Part shown: positions 8,144 through 15,621 of the stretch, in pieces
How the letters are laid out: the number at the start of each line of letters is the position of its first letter
Position numbering within the stretch: the first letter of the stretch is position 1
Assembly: GCA_963925675.1 (NCBI GenBank)
Contig: CAWUSW010000068.1
Coordinates: 1 to 18,618 of the forward strand
DNA from: Eutrophocola sp963925675
Lineage (GTDB): Bacteria; Pseudomonadota; Gammaproteobacteria; Pseudomonadales; Pseudohongiellaceae
Length of the DNA stretch: 18,618 nt
Reading direction: 5' to 3'
Made by a program: the position numbers and the translations under genes
The notes under the pieces: model-generated
What the model saw: only the letters and a program-made list of their open reading frames with translations
Told to the model about the DNA's origin: nothing
Databases searched by the model: none

Positions 8144-9247
8144 TTGAGCAAGCAATTCTTTATTTCAATTAGCTTAAGTATGGCGGTAATTCTGACAATA
8201 CTGTATTCCACTGTTCAGGCAGAACATGCAGGTGATGGAATTGCTGATAGCGACCTGGGCAATGTTGTCAACGAAATGGTAACAGCGGCCAATGCTATGC
8301 TTGATACTGTTGCAGACGGGCCAGGTGGCATTGAAAATGCTGTCGGTTATAACCGCCAGGAATTATTGCACCTGGATGCGCAAGACGAAGCCCGTTCAAA
8401 TTATGTGTACTGGCCTTATCTGCGTAAAGGTCTGCCTCTGGACTTCATGTCGGCACAGCAAAAAACACTTACTCACAAATTGCTCAATACTGCATTAAGT
8501 TCCAAGGGATATTTAAGCGCCATTCAGGTCATGCAACTGGAAAAAATACTCTCCGACAATGAAGTTATCGGCTTTCCAAGAGGTCCTGAAAACTACACCT
8601 TGGCGATTTTCGGCTCTCCTGCGCTTGATAAGCGATGGGGCTGGCGTTTTGAAGGTCATCATTTATCGCTTAATTTTTCTGTTGCTGCTGGCGAGATCAG
8701 CGTCACCCCTACATTCTTTGGTGCCTCACCTGCGCAAATACGCACAGGATCTATGGCAGGCTTCAGAAGTCAGCACTATGTGCATAATGCAGGCTTTAAT
8801 TTAATCAATTCATTTACTGACAGCCAGAAGTCACAGGCTATTGAAGATGGCAACCCACCATTCGACATTCTTTCCGGCAATCTCAATCGCCCGACGGAAA
8901 ACTGGAATGACTGGAAGTCGCTTGGAAACACCGGGATAGCTATCAGCAGTCTCGACCCACAACAAAAACAACTGGCACAGCACATCATCGATGAAGTGAT
9001 CACTGTATACCGACCGAAAATTTCTCAGTCTTATTTGCATCAGATAGATATCAACCAGCTGAATTTCACCTGGATGGGCAGTATTAGTGATGGTGAAGCA
9101 CATTACTGGCGACTGGACGGCCCTGATTTCTTTTTTGAATATGACCTTGTGCAGGGTAATGGCAATCATGTTCATGCGGTATGGCGCAGCAAGCAAGGTG
9201 ATTTCGGAGAAGATTTACTCATGCAGCATCGCCAGGAAAGTCATTAG
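8144..9247 (+). CDS. exported DUF3500 family protein, TTG start
   Basis: This is a DUF3500 protein; the family has no established biochemical function that I know of. The 367 residues begin with a signal peptide (to about residue 26, VQA then EHAG). The hallmark segment is FGSPALDKRWGWRFEGHHLSLNF at about 154-176, followed by VTPTFFGASPA. The C-terminal end has the family's GNGNHVHAVWRSKQGDFGEDLL. The start codon is TTG at 8144, backed by a strong AGGGGAG site 8 bases upstream; no better ATG lies near the signal peptide. It is downstream of the secreted alpha/beta hydrolase on the same strand. The conserved histidines and Trp/Arg suggest an active site, but that is inference. Confidence 0.85.
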   Translation: MSKQFFISISLSMAVILTILYSTVQAEHAGDGIADSDLGNVVNEMVTAANAMLDTVADGPGGIENAVGYNRQELLHLDAQDEARSNYVYWPYLRKGLPLDFMSAQQKTLTHKLLNTALSSKGYLSAIQVMQLEKILSDNEVIGFPRGPENYTLAIFGSPALDKRWGWRFEGHHLSLNFSVAAGEISVTPTFFGASPAQIRTGSMAGFRSQHYVHNAGFNLINSFTDSQKSQAIEDGNPPFDILSGNLNRPTENWNDWKSLGNTGIAISSLDPQQKQLAQHIIDEVITVYRPKISQSYLHQIDINQLNFTWMGSISDGEAHYWRLDGPDFFFEYDLVQGNGNHVHAVWRSKQGDFGEDLLMQHRQESH

Positions 9248-9464
9248 TTCTGCCAGCTTTAACCCTGTTTTACTGCGTTTTTTCGCGCTGCTTGCCGGCA
9301 ATGAAATGATAGAATTGTGCAGAAACTGAATAATATTCTGGCAATCCAGATCCTGATCTAATTCGTAGAGATAAAGATAGACTCTGGTAGTAACTGTAGT
9401 CTTACTGTTTCACATGCCAGCTAAACATATTTTGCCGCAGAAAATTATTACATGAGTTCATGAA

Positions 9465-11075
9465 ATGATCATTTGCCCTGAACAGTCAGCATTAAACAAA
9501 AAGCCTACATGCTTAGCTGCCCATATGTTGTCGCTGTTTTTCCTGCTTCCTACTCTACTATTTCCAATAACCACTTACTCCCAAAGCAAAGCCGAGCTTA
9601 ATCAGTTGATATTTGATCCCGCATTACTGGACCAAACTTCCGACCAAAAAATAAACATTAAGGGGAATGGTAAAAATACTGTAATTCCACAATTACAAAA
9701 CACAATTGATTTCAAAGATGGCATTACTTCCCTCCCCGCACAGAGTATAAGCAACAACATCCAGCAATATAGTGATCAACTGGAAACAATTGAAATAGAC
9801 AGTGGCCCATTTGGCAGCGACTTATACGAAACTTTGCTCGACCTTGCCAGGCAATATCAGCAATCGGGGAATCATGAGCAAGCGATAGAAACCTTTGAAC
9901 GTGCCGAATATGTCAGCCGCATAAATCATGGTTTATTCCACCCGGAACAATTTGCCAGCATTGAGGCGCTGATAAAAAGTTACCTGGCCACTGGCGATAT
10001 CGCCAATGCCAATGAAAAGCAAAGATATCTGGTTTATCTCAGTGAACAATATTTTGGATCAAACAATCTAAATACCTTGCCAGCCATTATTAATCTTGCC
10101 AAACAAAATATGGATACTTACAAGAACATAATGGAGTCCCCGGTGATGCCCACCATCAGCTTCACCTCATTAATGGGGACAGGGATGCAACGCTCCTCTC
10201 AACCAAGCCAACGACAAATGGCGTTTGGCAGCCTGTATCAGGCACAACAGAATTACTTTCGTGCTATTGCAACCTTGCTGGATAACGAAAAGTTTTTCGA
10301 GCCACTTCTCGTCGAACTGGAATATCAGCACCTCGAAACACTGCTATTACAGTCTTTCCGCTCATCCATTCTGATGGATCCCGACTATTATTTCAGCGCA
10401 AAGCGCTATTCAACTGGCTCCCGTATCAGAACCAATTACAACAGGCGCTATTCATCTGCTTATAAATTTGGCAATAATGCCTTTGAAAGAATGCTTATTT
10501 ATATTAGCAACAACCCTCGAGCTGATGCCAACCAGCTAATCAATACCCTGGTAAAACACGGTGACTGGCATATGTTATTCGGGCACACAAACTCAGCCAT
10601 CGATAAATACAGGGAAGTTTACCAACTTCTGCAAACCCTGGGCCTCCAGGCAGAAGAGCTTGGGATTTTTTTCAGACCCGCTATTCCGGTACACTTGCCT
10701 CTCATTACAGCCAAGCCCAACAGTAGAGATAAGTTCGGTATTTCAACAGAGCAAAGTCTGGAGTATAAAGGCTACGTAGATATTGCCTTCACCATTTCAC
10801 GCTATGGCCGTGCCAGCAAATTTGAAACCCTAGGCATGTCGGAAAATGCATCCAGAGCAATAGAACAGCGTCTGAAACGCTACCTGCGTAACTCACCATT
10901 CAGGCCCAGGATAGAAACTGACGGCTCTGTAACATCAGAAAGAGTTACCTTGCGCTATTACTTTTCTTACGCAGGGATGAATGAGGAGGTAGCCGCAGAT
11001 CAGGTCACTTCTTCTAAAGGTAAGCCCACATACTGTTCTGCAATTACTCGAAGACCTGCTTCAGTCCCGGTATAA
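9465..11075 (+). CDS. exported TPR protein with TonB C-terminal-like domain, 3' end runs into pobA
   Basis: Probably a periplasmic or envelope-attached scaffold protein, exact role unknown. Of 536 residues, the first 40 hold a hydrophobic export segment (LSLFFLLPTLLFPITTYSQ). Starting at M21 (9525) would give a more normal signal peptide, and neither start has a good ribosome-binding site. TPR-like helices occupy about 118-215 (LYETLLDLARQYQQSGNHEQA, EQAIETFERAEY) and 355-395. Residues about 433-502 (YVDIAFTISRYGRASKFETLG to LRYYFSY) resemble the TonB C-terminal domain found in energy-transducer-like proteins. The last 25 codons overlap the 3' end of pobA by 76 bases on the opposite strand, and the tail after about residue 502 has no family-like pattern. 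Promoter and terminator are not evident in the 217 bases upstream or at the 3' end. Confidence 0.7.
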   Translation: MIICPEQSALNKKPTCLAAHMLSLFFLLPTLLFPITTYSQSKAELNQLIFDPALLDQTSDQKINIKGNGKNTVIPQLQNTIDFKDGITSLPAQSISNNIQQYSDQLETIEIDSGPFGSDLYETLLDLARQYQQSGNHEQAIETFERAEYVSRINHGLFHPEQFASIEALIKSYLATGDIANANEKQRYLVYLSEQYFGSNNLNTLPAIINLAKQNMDTYKNIMESPVMPTISFTSLMGTGMQRSSQPSQRQMAFGSLYQAQQNYFRAIATLLDNEKFFEPLLVELEYQHLETLLLQSFRSSILMDPDYYFSAKRYSTGSRIRTNYNRRYSSAYKFGNNAFERMLIYISNNPRADANQLINTLVKHGDWHMLFGHTNSAIDKYREVYQLLQTLGLQAEELGIFFRPAIPVHLPLITAKPNSRDKFGISTEQSLEYKGYVDIAFTISRYGRASKFETLGMSENASRAIEQRLKRYLRNSPFRPRIETDGSVTSERVTLRYYFSYAGMNEEVAADQVTSSKGKPTYCSAITRRPASVPV

Positions 11076-12178
11076 AAATCCAGTTGTGAATTCATGATTT
11101 TGCGATCAATTTCATCGCCAAAATTGTGCAGCATATTTGTCATCCACCAGGAAAAGCGTTCAGCATGCCAGACCCTGCGCAAGCAAAGCGATGAATACTG
11201 AGCAATGGCTTCGGGTTTATTTTCCTTGAACACTTTGAGCAACACACGATACAGATAATTTACGTCACTGCTGGCAAGGTTCAGTCCTTTTGCACCGGTT
11301 GGCGGGACAATATGTGCGGCATCCCCGACCAGGAATAGACGTCCATATTGCATTGGTTCACAGACAAAGCTGCGTAGTGGTGCAATGCTTTTTTCTATGG
11401 AAGGCCCCGTTACCAGATCATTCTTGACCTCATCCGGAAGGCGGTTTTTTAATTCATCCCAGAAGCGTTCATCAGACCAGTCTTCCACCTTTTCTTGCAG
11501 ACTGACATCGACATAGTGGCGACTGCGAGTATTGGAGCGCATACTACAAAGGAAAAAGCCCCTGTCACTAACGCCATATATCAACTCATCTGAAATTGGA
11601 GGTGTGTCAGATAAAACTCCCAGCCAGCCAACGGGATACACTTTTTCATATTCTTTTCTGACAGTTTCTGGAATTGTCTTGCGACTCACGCCATGAAAAC
11701 CATCGCAGCCAGCTACATAATCACAATCAATTCTCTGTTGTTCCCCATCCTTTTCGAATAACACATAGGGAGCATCATCCATGAGGTCATGTATTTCTAC
11801 ATTCTCTACTTCATATACTGATGGTGCACCACTGGCAACACGAGCTTCCATGAGGTCAGCCGTAATTTCAGTTTGTCCATAAACAACAACCTGTTTGCCT
11901 TGAGCATATTTATGCAAATCAATACGGCGAATTTCTCCGTTGAACGCAACTTTTACTCCACCATGGGGCAGGCCTTCCCTATCCATGCGCTGTGCAACAC
12001 CAGCTTCTCTCACCAGACCGACAAAACCCTCTTCAAGAACACCTGCGCGAATTCTGCCCAGTACATATTCAGGAGTTGCGCGCTCAAGAATAATGTTGTC
12101 TATACCCGCTTTATGTAGAAGTTGACCCAGCAATAGGCCTGAAGGACCAGCACCAATAATTACTACTTGTGATTTCAT
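11000..12178 (-). CDS. pobA: 4-hydroxybenzoate 3-monooxygenase (PobA)
   Basis: This FAD-dependent, NAD(P)H-using enzyme hydroxylates 4-hydroxybenzoate to protocatechuate in the cytoplasm. The 392 residues closely match the Pseudomonas enzyme (394). FAD site: GAGPSG at 9-14 and LVGDAAHIVPPTGAKGLNLA with D286. Further landmarks agree with the characterised enzyme: ERATPEYVLGRIRAGVLE with R44, GCDG at 157-160, substrate residues Y201, S212 and R214, P293, and a C-terminal YVGLP whose tyrosine (Y383) matches the second active-site tyrosine. The ATG is preceded by a weak GCGAGA site. It follows the serine hydrolase gene by 48 bases and is probably third in that operon. The usual AraC- or IclR-type PobR is not next to it. 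Product flow to LigAB (2378-3614) is expected. Confidence 0.97.
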   Translation of the reverse strand: MKSQVVIIGAGPSGLLLGQLLHKAGIDNIILERATPEYVLGRIRAGVLEEGFVGLVREAGVAQRMDREGLPHGGVKVAFNGEIRRIDLHKYAQGKQVVVYGQTEITADLMEARVASGAPSVYEVENVEIHDLMDDAPYVLFEKDGEQQRIDCDYVAGCDGFHGVSRKTIPETVRKEYEKVYPVGWLGVLSDTPPISDELIYGVSDRGFFLCSMRSNTRSRHYVDVSLQEKVEDWSDERFWDELKNRLPDEVKNDLVTGPSIEKSIAPLRSFVCEPMQYGRLFLVGDAAHIVPPTGAKGLNLASSDVNYLYRVLLKVFKENKPEAIAQYSSLCLRRVWHAERFSWWMTNMLHNFGDEIDRKIMNSQLDFYTGTEAGLRVIAEQYVGLPLEEVT

Positions 12179-12226
12179 CTATTCTCGCCAATAACGTACT
12201 ATAAAAAAATATGAGCTGAAAAATCT

Positions 12227-13444
12227 TCAGTCAATTATAGCCTGCATAACCGCGCTTTCAAATTCAGGACGCATTGAGCGTATAGGAGTCTGAATAAACA
12301 TCAGTGCAATTAGATCCTCCTGCGGATCAACTATTAGATGTGTTCCATAGGCACCTGACCAACCAAAAGTACCTTCATTCAACAAGCTGCCCATTGCCAC
12401 TGGATCTGTAACTACCCTGACACTTAATCCATATCCTTCACCCGGGTTGCGCCCTGGCAAGGTGTCGGGAATCCACTCAGAACGCATCACTTCCATGGTA
12501 CGGGTACCCAGCAATCTGGTTTCATCCAACATCCCTTCTCCAGCCAGCAACATGGCAAAGCGGGCATAGGATTCCACGGATGACATTAAACCGCCTGCTG
12601 CAGAAAAGTATCTTTCCCCGGACATTGAGTCAGGGTTATTGCGTAACTGCAGACCATCATCGGTAAGATTGTATGAACTCACCAGCTTTTGACGCTGATC
12701 ACTGTTTGGCCAAAAAAATGTTTCCTGCATATCAAGCGGCCCAAATACACCTTGCTTGAGAAAGTCATTAAAGTTTTGCCCGGACGCAATCTCAACCACA
12801 CGACTTAGAACATCAAAGCCCGCCAGGGCACTGTAAGCCCAACGACTACCAGGCTGGAATTCCAGAGGTGCGTTGCCAAGCTCATCTACCCAGGCTAGTC
12901 CCGCATCATGTCTCGTTGCACTTAATGACCTGCCTTCTAAATTACTGAAGCGACCACTCATCACACCGGAAGTATGGGTAAGCAAATCCTTGATAGTGAC
13001 TTCCCGTTCAGAGGGTACAACATAGTAACCTGCATCCGGATCATCGCTGCGCGGCATGGCAACCATCTGATTCCTGAAACTTGGCAAGTAGTCAGATACC
13101 GGATCATTCAGCCTTACCTTGCCCTCTTCAATGAGCATCATAATCGCCAGGCCCCCTACAGGTTTAGACATGGATGCCAGGCGAAACACACTATCGGTTT
13201 CCATAGGCTTACCGGAAGCAAGATCCATAACGCCCTGCGCCTGCAAATGGGCAATTTTGCCATGTCTTGCTACAAGGGTTACCGCGCCTGAAATATTACC
13301 GGCATCAATATATTTTTGCATAAGTACATTGATCCGTTCAAGCCTTTCTGAAGAAAGACCTACAGATTCAGGATTGACCGTTTCTGCAAATGCAAAAGTG
13401 TTAACAAAAAACAGCGTTGTCAGTAACAGGAATAATTTTTTCAC
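12227..13444 (-). CDS. exported serine hydrolase, beta-lactamase class C / EstB-like family
   Basis: A periplasmic serine hydrolase of the class C beta-lactamase/penicillin-binding-protein fold, more likely an esterase or peptidase-like enzyme than a true beta-lactamase. The 405 residues start with a signal peptide (1-20, ending FAFA). The SxxK motif is S91-M-S-K94 (FRLASMSKPVG), the YxN-type motif is Y204-S-A (RWAYSALAGFDVLSRV), with Ala where true beta-lactamases have Asn. GTFGWSGAYGTHLIVDP near residue 366 is the usual C-terminal motif region. The start codon is GTG (13442-13444), with GGGGGA about 9 bases upstream. It lies 30 bases after the metallo-hydrolase gene and 48 bases before pobA, so co-transcription is likely and suggests release of a 4-hydroxybenzoate-type acid from an ester (inference). 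Confidence 0.88.
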   Translation of the reverse strand: MKKLFLLLTTLFFVNTFAFAETVNPESVGLSSERLERINVLMQKYIDAGNISGAVTLVARHGKIAHLQAQGVMDLASGKPMETDSVFRLASMSKPVGGLAIMMLIEEGKVRLNDPVSDYLPSFRNQMVAMPRSDDPDAGYYVVPSEREVTIKDLLTHTSGVMSGRFSNLEGRSLSATRHDAGLAWVDELGNAPLEFQPGSRWAYSALAGFDVLSRVVEIASGQNFNDFLKQGVFGPLDMQETFFWPNSDQRQKLVSSYNLTDDGLQLRNNPDSMSGERYFSAAGGLMSSVESYARFAMLLAGEGMLDETRLLGTRTMEVMRSEWIPDTLPGRNPGEGYGLSVRVVTDPVAMGSLLNEGTFGWSGAYGTHLIVDPQEDLIALMFIQTPIRSMRPEFESAVMQAIID

Positions 13445-13474
13445 TTTCTTTCCCCCGGGAATATTGATCTTATT

Positions 13475-14377
13475 TTATTGAGCTTGCTCAGCAGCCAGAC
13501 GCTGTTCTTCCAGCCTCAGGCGCATTGCTTGTTCATTAATATCTATTTCATAAAAATAACCCTCAGGATCAATGAAAGGATTTTCGCCCTGCCCGATGAG
13601 AGGATATTTTTCTGCCAGTTTGTACATTGAAGGATGAGAGCCAAGTGGAATATCCACATCCAATGCGCGTAATTTTGCATAACTGCTTTCGTATAAAGCC
13701 ACAATGTTCGGCCGTTCAGGATTATTCCAGAGTTGGTAGTTGGGATTTACGCCGACACTACAGATAATAACAACCTGGTAGTCCAAACCACCTTCGGACA
13801 CGGTCAACTCCCACGAGGTGCAGCCATCACTATGTCCTGGCGTTAGATGCGCGGTGAGAACTTCATTGCCAATACTGATCTGTTCGCCGTCAATAATGAC
13901 CTGATCAATGGGATGGGCTTTGCCTCCCGGGCGCATATGGGCAAGACCGGGAACCTGTTCGGCGACAGCTATTACCTGCGCACCACTTAGCTCTTTTGCC
14001 AGAGCATCACCTTGCATGTGATCGCCATGCTCATGACTGCCAATAATAATTTCAATATCTTCAAAAGCAAAGCCCAGTTGTTCAACAGAGTCCTTGATAG
14101 TTGGCACTGTGCGTTCAAAGTCAGAATTGACCAAAATGTGACCTTCATCGGTAGTAATAAGAAATGATCCCAAAGACTCGGTACCCACATAGTAAATATT
14201 GTCTATTATTTTATGGGGCGGAAACTGTGCATCCAATTGTCCTTCACTGCCAATATTGCGTCGAAAAAGATCATCAGGCAGCAGTCTGGGTAAGGGCTCC
14301 TGGGCGAATGCACTAAGCCCGGTAAAGACTATTAAAAGTGAGATCGAGAAGATTTTAAATTTTTGCATGATTCCCAT
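13475..14377 (-). CDS. exported metallo-beta-lactamase-fold hydrolase, subclass B3-like
   Basis: A periplasmic di-zinc hydrolase of the metallo-beta-lactamase superfamily. From the ATG at 14377 it has 300 residues with a signal peptide about 1-25 (LSAFA, then QEPLP). The metal motif is H115-E-H117-G-D119-H120, with H182 (TPGHSDGCTSW) and H248 (LGSHPSM), the complete set and spacing of the B3 subclass. Substrate cannot be read from sequence: a beta-lactam, lactone or ester are all possible. In-frame ATGs lie at 14395, 14389, 14377 and 14368. I chose 14377 because GGGGAAAAG precedes it at good distance and because the promoter upstream places transcription start near 14396, leaving almost no leader for 14395. 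It is the first gene of the hydrolase-hydrolase-pobA series. Confidence 0.88.
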   Translation of the reverse strand: MGIMQKFKIFSISLLIVFTGLSAFAQEPLPRLLPDDLFRRNIGSEGQLDAQFPPHKIIDNIYYVGTESLGSFLITTDEGHILVNSDFERTVPTIKDSVEQLGFAFEDIEIIIGSHEHGDHMQGDALAKELSGAQVIAVAEQVPGLAHMRPGGKAHPIDQVIIDGEQISIGNEVLTAHLTPGHSDGCTSWELTVSEGGLDYQVVIICSVGVNPNYQLWNNPERPNIVALYESSYAKLRALDVDIPLGSHPSMYKLAEKYPLIGQGENPFIDPEGYFYEIDINEQAMRLRLEEQRLAAEQAQ

Positions 14378-14402
14378 ACTTTTCCCCATATTCAAGCGCT
14401 CG

Positions 14403-14430
14403 AGTATAGCAATGCACTTCTCAAGTGCAA
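14403..14430 (-). promoter_or_regulatory. sigma70-type promoter for the hydrolase-pobA operon
   Basis: On the - strand, TTGCAC (plus 14425-14430) and TATACT (plus 14403-14408) are separated by 16 bases. Each differs from consensus at one or two positions. Predicted transcription start is about 14396, giving a short leader to the chosen ATG at 14377. The spacer and -35 box are occupied by a perfect palindrome, so the promoter is probably repressed by a bound regulator. Confidence 0.7.
14413..14429. promoter_or_regulatory. operator-like palindrome inside the promoter
   Basis: TGCACTT-CTC-AAGTGCA on the + strand is a perfect 7-3-7 inverted repeat that covers most of the -35 box and the spacer of the promoter above. 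A dimeric repressor bound here would block RNA polymerase. The TetR-family gene about 560 bases away is the nearest regulator, but nothing in the sequence proves it is the ligand. A stem in the RNA is not expected since the site lies upstream of the transcription start. Confidence 0.5.
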
Positions 14431-14514
14431 ATGAGAACGTATAAAACCATGCATTTAGACAAGGTTAAATCGAGGAGATGAATCAGGGCAAATATTACCA
14501 GCCAGGCAACAGGA

Positions 14515-14898
14515 TCAATCAAGCATATGCCCAAAGCTGGTCAAAAATGAGCGTTCCTGAGCGGTCAAAAGCAACAAAAGTTTTACTGTGCCAATAATAT
14601 TTTCTTCCGGAACAACACCCCAGAAGCGTGAATCTGTAATATCCAAAGTCACGTCAGTACCTACCATGGCAGACTTGGTATCAACCATTCTTACCGTACT
14701 GTCTGCTACCACGATTTCCTGAATTTGCGTGCCGGCAGGTTCCAGTGTGTATTCCAGGGTAAGGCTTCTGCCAGACACCACCAGAACATCTTCAGATGGT
14801 ACTGGCTGAGAACCTGCCCCATTTACTGAGACTTCATAATCAGCAGAGGAATCCAGGCCCATCAGGTTAACTTCACCATCGGTACCAGTGTTCGTGTT
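14515..14898 (-). pseudogene. remnant of a TonB-dependent receptor (N-terminal part)
   Basis: The open frame (14515 to 14898, stop at 14899-14901 upstream) encodes part of a carboxypeptidase-regulatory-like domain (TNTGTDGEVNLMGLDSSADY, then EVSVNG), followed by SLTLEYTLEP and IQEIVVADSTVRMVDTKSA. That order, a beta-sandwich domain and then a conserved stretch leading to the plug, is typical of Oar-like TonB-dependent receptors of several hundred residues. Here the signal peptide is missing, the family-like sequence ends near DITDSRF, and the remaining residues are unlike a plug before an early stop. Both ends are therefore lost. An ATG within it (14862) gives a 115-residue frame, but there is no good sign that it is expressed. 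Confidence 0.6.
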
Positions 14899-14948
14899 TT
14901 AGTCGTCAAACTCTCTGATATTTGTACTGTGTTAGTTTGTATACTTTT

Positions 14949-14960
14949 TTAATGCATTAA
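14949..14960. promoter_or_regulatory. perfect 12-base palindrome upstream of the TetR gene
   Basis: TTAATGCATTAA reads the same on both strands and lies 28 bases before the GTG start of the TetR gene, just after a TATACT-like -10 box (14940-14945). It could be the regulator's own operator. It differs from the 7-3-7 palindrome at 14413, so both cannot simply be the same site. AT-rich palindromes of this length also arise by chance. Confidence 0.35.
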
Positions 14961-14988
14961 TGAGTGAATTTTAGGGAGATTATCCGCC

Positions 14989-15621
14989 GTGGCACGAAGG
15001 TCCGACCACACACAAGCCGAATTAAAGGACTTGATTATCAATGGCAGCATCAAGCTGATTACAGAAATTGGCCCCAGTGCTTTCGGCACCAGAGCGATTG
15101 CCAAGGAAATCGGGTATTCCTTCGGCACTATTTACCACATCTATGGGAATTTGGAATCTCTGCGTTATCACGTCAAAGGCAGAATTCTGGATAACTGGTA
15201 TGAGGAATTATCATCCAACATGGCTGACCAGCAAGACAAAACCAAATATCTGGTGAGTGCCTATATCCGGTTATCAGAGCAGCAGAGTTTTCTCTGGGCA
15301 TTTGTGTTTGCCATGCCCAGCGGCAGGAAGGAAAGTGCCCCTGACTGGTATATCAAAAAAGTTGAAACCCTGTTTTCCGTGGTGATAGATGCTTTCGAGC
15401 CCATTACCAAGGACCGAAAAGAAGCTGAAATTGCGGCCCGGACGATGTGGCCAAGTATTCATGGCATCTGCGTACTTGCCATGTCGCACAAACTGGAAAT
15501 GATCAGCGATGAACCTACCAAGAAACTGGCTTTTGACCTTCTTGATATTTATATGGCAGGACTAAAGAATATTGATCGTGATCCGGAGATTTTTACTGTA
15601 ACAACGGCAGGTAACGTCTAG
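14989..15621 (+). CDS. TetR/AcrR family transcriptional regulator
   Basis: A one-component repressor-type regulator, 210 residues, the normal size. The N-terminal helix-turn-helix is clear at about 30-52 (GPSAFGTRAIAKEIGYSFGT, IYHIYGN). The rest is an all-helical ligand domain with WPSIHGICVLAMSHKL at about 154-169, which resembles the WHG-type TetR C-terminal domain. The start is GTG, with AGGGAG about 10 bases upstream. It diverges from the receptor remnant and, beyond that, from the hydrolase-pobA operon, a common arrangement of a TetR regulator and its target. Its last 29 bases overlap the convergent glycosyltransferase gene, with no terminator between. The ligand is unknown; a phenolic acid is a guess. 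Confidence 0.88.
   Translation: MARRSDHTQAELKDLIINGSIKLITEIGPSAFGTRAIAKEIGYSFGTIYHIYGNLESLRYHVKGRILDNWYEELSSNMADQQDKTKYLVSAYIRLSEQQSFLWAFVFAMPSGRKESAPDWYIKKVETLFSVVIDAFEPITKDRKEAEIAARTMWPSIHGICVLAMSHKLEMISDEPTKKLAFDLLDIYMAGLKNIDRDPEIFTVTTAGNV

Noticed and set aside
9348..9359. AGATC-CT-GATCT inverted repeat in the gap after the DUF3500 gene
   Set aside because: A five-base stem with a two-base loop and no T run; common by chance, and no promoter could be fixed around it.
12208..12224. Weak hairpin CTGAA/TTCAG with a T-rich stretch between the serine hydrolase and pobA as a terminator
   Set aside because: The stem is only five AT-rich pairs and the T run is offset, so it is unlikely to stop transcription into pobA.
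12227..14377. Antibiotic-resistance locus (metallo- and serine beta-lactamases together)
   Set aside because: The folds fit, but the serine enzyme lacks the Asn of the YxN motif and the pair is in a row with pobA, so a catabolic role is more likely. Resistance cannot be claimed from sequence.
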